A stretch of 64,000 bases of DNA from Eutypa lata (Eukaryota > Ascomycota > Sordariomycetes > Xylariales > Diatrypaceae). The position numbers and the translations under genes are program-made. The stretch is taken from positions 3,100,001-3,164,000 of the forward strand of contig JAKULF010000008.1 in the NCBI GenBank assembly GCA_022661535.1, given 5' to 3'. The notes beneath the pieces are model-generated. The model ran no database searches. It worked only from the letters and a program-made list of their open reading frames with translations, and was not told where the DNA came from. Shown here piece after piece: positions 56,638-64,000 of this stretch; the first letter of the stretch is position 1; each line of letters opens with the position of its first letter.

Positions 56638-59600
56638 GGTGATGGACTTGTGAGCTTTGTAACAAAAGTAGATAGAAATTGGGAATAAGGGAAGTGGAGT
56701 GTATGAGTGCTGAGCGTGAGCGTGTACAATGATAATTAACAGGATGGAAGAAAATCACAGATGAGATGAACAAAAGATGGAGAGGTCTTGATTGAAAATG
56801 GGATTCAATCAAGTGTTGTAGAAACTTCCTCGAAAACTCTACCAAGTGTTAATTGCTGCTAGTACTTGGACGCAAAAGAAGTTGGAACAATAACAAATAT
56901 CATCAAACAATCGAGTTGTCAAGTAAGTCGAATCAGGGTGGCACGGACTAGGAAGGGTCTGGGTGTAAGATTGCAAGTATGTAGGTATTGCAGATATTCA
57001 GGGGTTGGAAGTGGGGTAAGCGTCTAAAGCGCAGGTTCACGATTCATTCACATTTTCCCATACAAATTATAAGGGTTTCTGTTAAGAGATCGTGGATTGA
57101 TGCTCCCCTGGCAACCTAGATAGGACGCAACCCCACTTCTTAAGTACCTGCATTAAGTGTTTGCATGGTTAGCGCTTAAGTTAGTGGAGTTTGGTAACTA
57201 CCACATGTAATAGATGATGGGATGGTAATTAGCCTCTACATTATACATATAGGCATGTAACTTATCTATTCCTGTAGGTATTTCACGATCTCGAGATCAA
57301 TTGTTGCCTAAAGGTACTTCTCTCACCCCGCTTCACTCTTTGCTTTTTCCCCAACATGCGCTTCGAACTGCCTGATTATTGCCTAGAGCCGGCGTCCTAC
57401 ATACATTCATGTCATAATGATGTTATGACGCGTTTGAAGGCCAAGTCCTAGTCTTGTCTCGCTGTCCCAAAGGCCATGCAATCTTACGCAAGGCAAGAAA
57501 TCCCCATCATAGCACATAGTAAGGTTAAAGGTAGTCACTGAATGATCATACCAAGCAACACTCTAGACAGCATAACAAGGCTATCAAATGTATGAAGAAG
57601 ACGAAGACCTCTTTTCAGCGGTCCGGTCAACTCGGAAACAAGAAAGCTAATACCAGGAGTGGAATTTTTGGCAACAACAGAATGCAGGGGGGATGTCAAC
57701 CAGTCACCCTCCAAACTTGTATTACCTTGGCTGAGCGAGATGTGACTGCAGGTGAGCACAAGCTTGCAGGATCTCCTCGATCAAAACTGCACTGCACTCA
57801 CATTATGACCATTCTACTTAGCAAGTGCCATTGCCCTTTGGCAATACGTCTCCTCGAAACCAGCTGCGCAGGGGGTCCGGATAAAAAGCGTTCTCATTGG
57901 CTTTCCACAGGTATTCAATCACAGTCATGCGACCGTGCTCCGCAGCGCCTTCAACAGGGCTTCGTAGCCGAGGCGCTCAACAGCGATATTACACGAACTT
58001 GCCATTTATACTAGTAAGCTATCCGTTACTGCATGATAACCTCTCTCTAGGTTTTCCATTACCACTGTTGGAGTTGGGACTGACATAGAGTAATTATAGA
58101 GCCTGCTGAAGTTCCCAGATTGAGGCATTCTAGTTTTGACAGAATTGTTTTGACGCTCAGATAGGGGAAGAGGTACCTCGCAAGGCAATCAGTAAGACGT
58201 AGATTAGGCAGAACAGCCTACTCGTGATATCCGCTCCACGTCATGATCAATGTAAATACGGTAGCTAACAAAAATATACCCAGAAAATAGTAGAAATCAT
58301 TGGTAAGCGCACATCAGCGGCTTATGTAATACATAATCAAATATCACTTCGTTTCTAATAACGAGAGGCTTTAGAAGATTCCCACCCATTCTAGAATAAA
58401 GCATGGGGTCTTCATCGAGCAACCCATACCCTTATGTATTCGGTGACAGCAGGTGTGTATTCCCCGTCTCCTTCCCACGATAACTGTTCGAAAATCTGAT
58501 AAATGACTAGATTGTTCGCTTATCAGCCATATCAGCCGGGGGGCAATCTTACACCATGCAAGATGCCTTCGTGCTGATTCGGCTGTACCCAATGAGTGGG
58601 CTCCAGGAGCAACCGCCTCTTTAGGAAAGAAGGGGGATGATAAAACTGGGAAATATCACAAGGACAGGCAGGAGTGGGAAGGAACTCGAGAAATTTGACA
58701 ACCCTTTTCGAACAATGTTATCAAGAAATGATCCCCTTCTAGACAGTAGCACTACAGGTCATAGATTCAACTCTCAGTCAACTAAGCCACTTGGCCCCAT
58801 ACTATGCTTCCATGTTAACCCCTTGTCCTAACGACACGGCTGTAATTCAAATGTGGTCAGCTCCTATGTATATGATATGATTACTTGGGCATCATATTTT
58901 TCTTCATCTTATAGCTGCTATCAGTATATTTTGCGTGGCACCTGTAATCTACCAACTTCAGTCATTTTAGAATCGTGAATCAAAAGAATTTATTTTATGG
59001 CTCTATTTTATGCAACCCATTTTAGGAGATCGGGAAAGTACAGTCTTCTTACACTATCTCAAAATGTCATAAGTTTGACCACATCACCAATGCGTATTTC
59101 ATCATTTGCGCCTATATTTCATCTATGATGATTGATAACGGGACCTCAATGGTAAACCCACCAAGCTTTCAGACGAAGCCATCCCTACTTGTAATGATTT
59201 CGTCAAGAGGAAAGATCCTCGATCGAGAACGCCATTATTTCTAGTTATCGACAACTCGACCGTCGAAATCCCAGTGATCACAAAACCGTTGGCTAAGTTA
59301 CCCCCCAAGGGAAATACTATCACGGCATTTATCAGGCGCTCAGCTATGCCCTCGTTGTTGGGATTCTCGCCTGAAGGGGAAAATGATTCCCAACCAGCAC
59401 ATATTTCCCGGCTTATAATAGAATATTTACCAGGTTTAAATTACAAATCCTCACGCAGGATGTTCCATCCGTAGCAACGTGACATTGGATGCACCACTCC
59501 TTATCGTATACGAAGTTCAGCGAACCTCCCCGAATATTTCCGAGTTCCGCTCAGGTCGCAATTCGCATATATACAATATTAAATCTCGCAAATGACTTCA

Positions 59601-59674
59601 ATTGAGCAGCGTATCTCCCAGTGTATATGGAGTAGTTGTATATAATCCCATTCGGTGTACTGTTAGTCGTCACG
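56638..59674. other. Long gene-free region
   Basis: About 3 kb. Frames at 57592-58014, 58637-58831 and 59274-59474 show no known motif; the last is part of an open stretch at 59130-59475 that reads coding-like (RGKILDRERHYF, AMPSLLGFSPEGENDSQPAH) and may be a gene relic. On the minus strand, TGGCTTAGTTGACTGAG (about 58781-58797) resembles a Pol III A box, but no matching B box at proper spacing was found. Confidence 0.4.
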
Positions 59675-61315
59675 ATGGGGCTGACCCAGAGTTTGAAAAC
59701 GCTCATGGGCCATAAAGCAGCTTACGATCCATCTAAAGCAGTGCAGGGCAAAAACGAAACAGTTCTGTTTCTCATCAACCCAGAGTATGGCTCCAGCAGC
59801 GTACATCTCGCAACGATACAAACAATCCTGGAGCAATATCCTAGCATCCAAATACACGTCGCTTCTCATCCCGCGGCAGAGGCAAGACTGAAAAGACTTC
59901 CTCTCGCCGTTGGAAACAAAGAGGTACGGTTTCACAAGCTTCCAGGCAGGCAATATGGTACCGCGATCTCCGAAGGGATGGGAAACTTCCGCAAGACCGC
60001 TGATCATCTGCTGCACCCGCCCGGCAGGAAAGGTGCCGATCACTTTCTGAAGTGCATTCAGGTGACTTCCCTACCATGGAGCGCTGAAGAACATGTGGCC
60101 ATTTTCCAAAGGATGCTTCGGATCATCGAAGAAGTCGATCCGGCCGTGGTGGTGTTAGATCTCTCACTACGGCCAGGAGTCGATGCTACTAAACAGTTGA
60201 ATAGACGACACGCCTTCGTTGCACCGAATCCTCTCAGCGATGTATTCTTTGCTCAGCAGCCCGCGGGGAAGATGTTCTGGAAGTATCCCAGGTCAGATAC
60301 TATGCTTTTGTCCCGAACTCCCACAAAATTTATATAATAACTTCGCACAGGATGGGCAGTGACTTCAGCTTTCCAGTGCCGTGGAGCGATATTCCCGAGA
60401 ATATGTGGTTAACGGTACGGCTCATCTACACAGCGGTAGTCATGCCAGACATGCGCGCCAAGGTGAAGTTCCTTCGTGGCAACGGGGTCTTGGCCTCGCA
60501 CGGGGTACATTCTCCAAATGTTCTATGGATATCTCAAGACGTGGCGCCCCATGCCGGTATCCCCTTAGACTACACTCCGAAAGGCGTTATCTCGGCTGGT
60601 CCGATTATCCTTCACTCGAAGCCAGCTATTGAACAAGACTTCGACCTGGTGAAGTGGTTACAGAGAAGTCCTACAGTATTGATCAATCTCGGCAGCCATT
60701 TCAGGTATACTAAGGAGCGAATTTCTATCATGGCTGAGGCCATTGGGACCCTCCTAAAGAAGATCAATGCGCAAGTACTGTGGAAGATGGGGCCAGAAAA
60801 CGAAGAGGACCTGAACTCAGCAACATTGTCGTCTATTAAAGAACACATCAACAATGACGCGGTGCGGTACCTGGACTGGGTTCCTGTTGATACCTTTTCC
60901 CTGCTTGAAACGGGCTATATCACGGGATTCATCCACCACGGTGGTGCAAATAGTTATTACGAAGCTATATAGTGCGTTATTAAACGCACCATGTCCTCTC
61001 TCGAACTTGATATTTACTTACACTCCAAACAGCGCCGGAATTCCTCAAGTCATCATTCCAATGTGGTTTGATTTATATAACTTCGCACAATTAGCAGAAG
61101 ATATCGGAGTCGGAATCTATGCTACTAGAGGCACGGCACCGCGGTGGACAGCAAGTGGTTTGAGCGACGCATTTATAAGGGCCTTTGACGGACAGGAAGA
61201 GAGTTCTAGGTTGAAGGCGAAAGCGGGAGAGATTGGGGTGATTGCTCGGGAGAATCCGGGTCGCTACGTCGCGGCACGAGAGATTGCCATGCTTGCGCAG
61301 TCAGGAGTAATTTGA
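59675..61315 (+). CDS. UDP-glycosyltransferase, GT1 family
   Basis: Glycosyltransferase of the GT1/UGT type that moves a sugar from UDP-sugar to a small lipophilic acceptor. Exons from 59675 (or an upstream start) to 60291, 60351-60971 and 61033-61315; introns 60292-60350 (GTCAGA...GCACAG) and 60972-61032 (GTGCGT...AAACAG) keep frame. N-terminal Rossmann half: ETVLFLINPEYGSSSVHLAT. Nucleotide-binding half: TVLINLGSHFRYTKERISIM, VRYLDWVPVDTFSLLETGYI and the donor loop FIHHGGANSYYEAIYAGIPQ, then PMWFDLYNFAQLAEDIGVG. The frame is open upstream (IPFGVLLVVTMGL, a possible membrane anchor) to TTG 59636; an ATG at 59627 is separated from it by a TAG at 59633-59635. Either the start is 59675 or that stop is an error. 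The acceptor is unknown. Confidence 0.86.
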
Positions 61316-61818
61316 GACAATGAAGTAGTTTGAGGTTTTGAATCATACATATCAGTCTCTTTAGGAGGTTCTTCACCTTTCTTTTTCGCAATGATCCAGT
61401 TTATCCATCTCATCTGCGTTTATTTTGTGTGTTCACTTACGAGACCAGTTATGGATAGTCTGGTTGACAAAGCTAGGAACCTAAAGTACAATGTCTTTAA
61501 ACTAGAGCACATACATATTTTGAACACAATTACACTAAAAATGAGGACGTAGTTGTTTTCAGAAAGCCACTTATTGGCAATCTCTACAAAGAATCCAGAT
61601 AAAGGATAAAATTGACTATAGACTTGAACCTCTGCTGAGATTACATGTTTGCTCTTGAAGTCATCGGATATAATCCATAGAAGAGTATTTCAGAAGAAGA
61701 GAATGAGAATGAAAAAGATAAATCGGTTTTTAAGCCCCTAGGTATTGCTGTGAAGGCTACCATAGATCTGGACAACCCGATGGACCCGATTCGAGAAGTG
61801 AAGTGTAGCATCGCCCAG
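61316..61818. other. Convergent intergenic region
   Basis: About 500 bases between the convergent glycosyltransferase (plus) and acetyltransferase (minus) genes, AT-rich, with no other signal. Confidence 0.45.
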
Positions 61819-62397
61819 TTAACCGGTACCAGCCGCAAGAGGGGCCGTATTCAAATCCTTCTCGAACATGATGAAACACATGTCCTCCGGCAAGTCCAAT
61901 TCCTCAAACCGGTCGTGCGGGAACGGCTCCGACGCGCCCGTCTTCTGATAGCCACAGCGCATGTACCAGGCGATCAGCTCTCGACGGGTCGAAAGGGCAT
62001 TCAACTCCAGCTTCTTGACGCCCCAGGTGCGTCGACAGTAGTCTTCGGCATAGGCGAGGACCTGGCGCCCGAGACCGCGGCGCTGCAGCTGCGTGTCCAC
62101 AGCAAAGGGACCAAAGCGAGCAAGGTTGTCGCTGCGCTTCGAGATCCCGCAGCAGGCCACGAGGGTGTTGTTGTCGTCGTCGCTATTGGTGGCGATCAGA
62201 ATCGCGCTGTCGGGCTTCGTGATGATGCGGAGAACCTCCTCGACTTCCATGCGGAAGCTCGAGTTGAGGGCCATGTCCGCCGTCCAGTTTTCTCGGCTGT
62301 CTTCGGCGCGGAATGCCGCCTGCACCAGCTTTTGAAGCTGCGGGGCATCGTCGGGAGTGGCGATGCGGAATTGGAGGTTGGTGTTGGTATTGGCCAT
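61819..62397 (-). CDS. GNAT-family N-acetyltransferase
   Basis: A 192-residue single-exon acetyltransferase of the GNAT fold, transferring acetyl from acetyl-CoA to an amine of unknown identity; no signal peptide, so probably cytosolic. The start ATG at 62397 gives MANTNTNLQFRIATPDDAPQ, the usual first strand and helix. Motif A reads FAVDTQLQRRGLGRQVLAYA with the Q/R-x-x-G-x-G/A pyrophosphate loop (RRGLG). Motif B follows as LELNALSTRRELIAWYMRCG with YQKTG. The C-terminal strand is CFIMFEKDL. The gene appears intact and ends convergent to the glycosyltransferase. Frames on the opposite strand are shadows of it. Confidence 0.9.
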   Translation of the reverse strand: MANTNTNLQFRIATPDDAPQLQKLVQAAFRAEDSRENWTADMALNSSFRMEVEEVLRIITKPDSAILIATNSDDDNNTLVACCGISKRSDNLARFGPFAVDTQLQRRGLGRQVLAYAEDYCRRTWGVKKLELNALSTRRELIAWYMRCGYQKTGASEPFPHDRFEELDLPEDMCFIMFEKDLNTAPLAAGTG

Positions 62398-63307
62398 CTT
62401 GATTGACTTGAATACTGGATCTGCGAAGATGGTATAGTTTTCAAATTATTCTTTCTAATGATTAAGTGAAGTGTTGGCTGTTTATATATAGATATGTATT
62501 GTCGTGGTTCAAAGTAAGACGAGCGTCAATTGAATGCTACGCGCGCCTTTTGATCAGTTACGAGTGCGCCTTAGCGCCCTTAACCAACACCGAAAGTCGA
62601 CAGCCGCTGACACACCGAACCAACCGAAGGATCAAGGAAATTCTAGATATCTCGTATTTTAGAACTTGGTGTCAATTTCTGTGCTCTTCTCTTGAATTGC
62701 CGCGCCTTTTACTCTATACAGCTCTCTAATCTTGCAAGCATTTGCTTGAATTCAAGACACGAATCCTGGAGTATTTGATGAAACTGGAACTCCTACGCCT
62801 TATCATTTACATATATATCATGCTCGTTTAAGGGTCCAGCAAGGGACTTGAATATGCCTCATAATCAATTAAGCGTATACGCAAAGGCAATTATGTCAAT
62901 GCAGGCAATCTATATATATATATATATATATTTGGGTACACACAAAAGATGTTGATACCATCATCAAAGAATGCCAACATACTGTATAGCATGAGAACTC
63001 ACTAAGCTATTGCATTAGCCCCCTACTATCCGGCACAGATTCAATTCCCATGTTCATAACCACATCTTTCTTTTGTGTTATAACGATGTGTAGAGCAAAT
63101 ACTATCTTGGCAATGCTTATCACCATACTGTCATACAGGCGACCACAGCAAGACAAGATCTATGTCTGTCCAACCCTGTCCTTGGTAAAGGTCGATGATC
63201 TGGTCGCCAGTAGGTCTAGCATCAGCCGACCACCCAAGATATCCAGACCCGTACGAGAGATAAATCGGTTCCCTTTGATTGTTCTACGATAACAGTATTA
63301 GTTTTTA
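62398..63307. other. Intergenic region with (TA)n tract
   Basis: About 900 bases. A perfect (TA) run of about ten units lies at 62911-62931. The frame at 63050-63292 is not supported, though part of it overlaps possible 3' sequence of the small secreted protein gene. Confidence 0.45.
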
Positions 63308-63706
63308 TCAACTACATCGCCCAAGCCGGCACCTCTCCAATGATTGAATCGTCCGACTTACTAGGCGATAGAACCCGTAATACGTCGGCGTTGGCGTTGA
63401 ACAGGTCAGAACCGAGGGCTGAGCCCCTTCCCCGGCACGGACGGCCCACCCACATTCGCCAGTCTCCGAAAGTAGATGGGTGACGTTGGCATCAAGCACG
63501 GCGCAGTTGCCGTTGTCGGCGATGAGCTTTCCGTCGGCGTTCAGACAGCCGACTTTGCTCGATAGGGGGTCATCGGGACCCCAGGGGTAGTCTGAACCCT
63601 CAATTACGAGGACAGTCCCTTGGCCTTTCCAGCTGTCATCGACTAGCTGACCGGCAGCTTGGTGCGCGACAGCGAGGAGAAGAGCAGTGAATCTTTTGAG
63701 CGACAT
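63308..63706 (-). CDS. Small secreted protein of unknown function
   Basis: A 132-residue protein with start ATG at 63706 (MSLKRFTALLLAVAHQAAGQ), a clear signal peptide. The mature part has WKGQGTVLVIEGSDYPWGPD, KVGCLNADGKLI, NGNCAVLDANVTHLLSE, GECGWAV and VLTCSTP, with four regularly spaced cysteines able to form two disulfides, and TYYGFYRL near the end. GTAAGT directly after the YRL codons (63358-63363 on +) is a good intron donor, with GATGTAG 48 bases later as possible acceptor, so the last 15 residues as written may instead be intron. No enzyme family is recognised; cell-surface or effector-like roles are guesses. Confidence 0.62.
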   Translation of the reverse strand: MSLKRFTALLLAVAHQAAGQLVDDSWKGQGTVLVIEGSDYPWGPDDPLSSKVGCLNADGKLIADNGNCAVLDANVTHLLSETGECGWAVRAGEGAQPSVLTCSTPTPTYYGFYRLVSRTIQSLERCRLGRCS

Positions 63707-64000
63707 GGTACTAAGCACCAAAGGTGTCTGGTCTGACTAAAGGGTGGTTGGTGAGAATGAGAACGGTGGAAATGAGGTGGTTTGACATATATATATTCAG
63801 GTTTAGCTCAGGGGTCATAGGGTACTCCGGTCGCAATGGTATATTTTCCTTAATAAATACACGTCTTTCACAGACACCATCATAACCTTATGAATATGTA
63901 TGTCTGCCCACTTCACTTGAGTCGTACCCCGACCAATCACTCGCGATCCTAACACGAGGGAACATGCTCTAAGCTCGGAACCTAGCCGACAAATTTAATG
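63707..64000. other. Promoter side of the small secreted protein gene and window end
   Basis: About 290 bases. TATATATATATTCA at 63788-63801 could serve as a TATA element for the minus-strand gene about 85 bases away. No other feature. Confidence 0.3.

Noticed and set aside
58750..58800. A minus-strand Pol III A-box-like sequence as a tRNA gene or SINE
   Set aside because: No B box at a suitable distance and no cloverleaf; the match is too short.
61750..62406. A 218-codon open frame on the + strand
   Set aside because: Antisense to the intact GNAT gene, with no family features of its own.

Overview
This 64 kb window is nuclear DNA of a filamentous ascomycete (Pezizomycotina). Genes are interrupted by short 50-100 nt introns with GTAAGT-like donors, CTNA branch points and YAG acceptors. 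Families typical of these fungi are present: an FTA2-type kinase fold, an F-box LRR protein, a tannase/feruloyl esterase, Dal5-type and hexose-type MFS transporters, RBR E3 ligases and a fungal amidoligase. Gene islands alternate with 0.5-3 kb AT-rich tracts without coding signal. I cannot name the species; Leotiomycetes or Sordariomycetes is the best guess.

Layout. 1-3 kb: secreted polysaccharide-active enzymes (5'-truncated pectate lyase on +, GH16-like protein on -). 5 kb: a small secreted protein. 6.2-8.2 kb: a decayed gene of a fungal family of unknown function. 8.6-9.5 kb: FTA2-like kinase fold. 10.7-12.2 kb: broken F-box gene. 12.8-14.3 kb: secreted tannase/feruloyl esterase. 14.6-17.9 kb: tandem segmental duplication carrying a truncated and a near-complete RBR ubiquitin-ligase gene. 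19.6-20.5 kb: Cys-rich single-pass membrane protein. 20.8-21.9 kb: epoxide hydrolase with a nonsense codon. 24.4-25.5 kb: amidoligase. 27.3-28.2 kb: PAP2 lipid phosphatase. 28.8-29.9 kb: APH-type kinase with a minisatellite-encoded N-terminus. 33.6-34.2 kb: DUF7770-like protein. 34.26-35.07 kb: an element with terminal inverted repeats filled with nested short tandem repeats, followed by a tRNA-like/fold-back segment. 36-37 kb: broken membrane protein gene. 37.3-39.6 kb: eight-exon sugar transporter. 42.3-43.9 kb: Dal5-like transporter. 44.6-45.7 kb: M19 dipeptidase. 46.4-47.7 kb: disordered protein. 49-50.3 kb: dienelactone hydrolase. 50.8-52.7 kb: WW/FF-domain protein. 53.7-56.6 kb: dynamin-family GTPase. 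59.7-61.3 kb: GT1 glycosyltransferase. 61.8-62.4 kb: GNAT acetyltransferase. 63.3-63.7 kb: small secreted protein.

The genes do not form one pathway. Plant-polymer attack (pectate lyase, GH16, tannase/feruloyl esterase), aromatic and epoxide catabolism (dienelactone hydrolase, epoxide hydrolase) and uptake (hexose and Dal5-type transporters) suit a plant-associated or saprotrophic lifestyle. No secondary-metabolite cluster, virus or CRISPR array is visible.

Two global signals stand out. First, many otherwise perfect genes carry one-base frameshifts, mostly one base missing from a short G/C or T run; in the dynamin gene restoring two such bases makes the exon phases close exactly. This looks like sequencing or assembly error rather than biology. 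Second, a separate set of in-frame stops (epoxide hydrolase, RBR gene, the 6-8 kb gene) fits C:G to T:A transitions, as expected from RIP-like mutation or ordinary decay.
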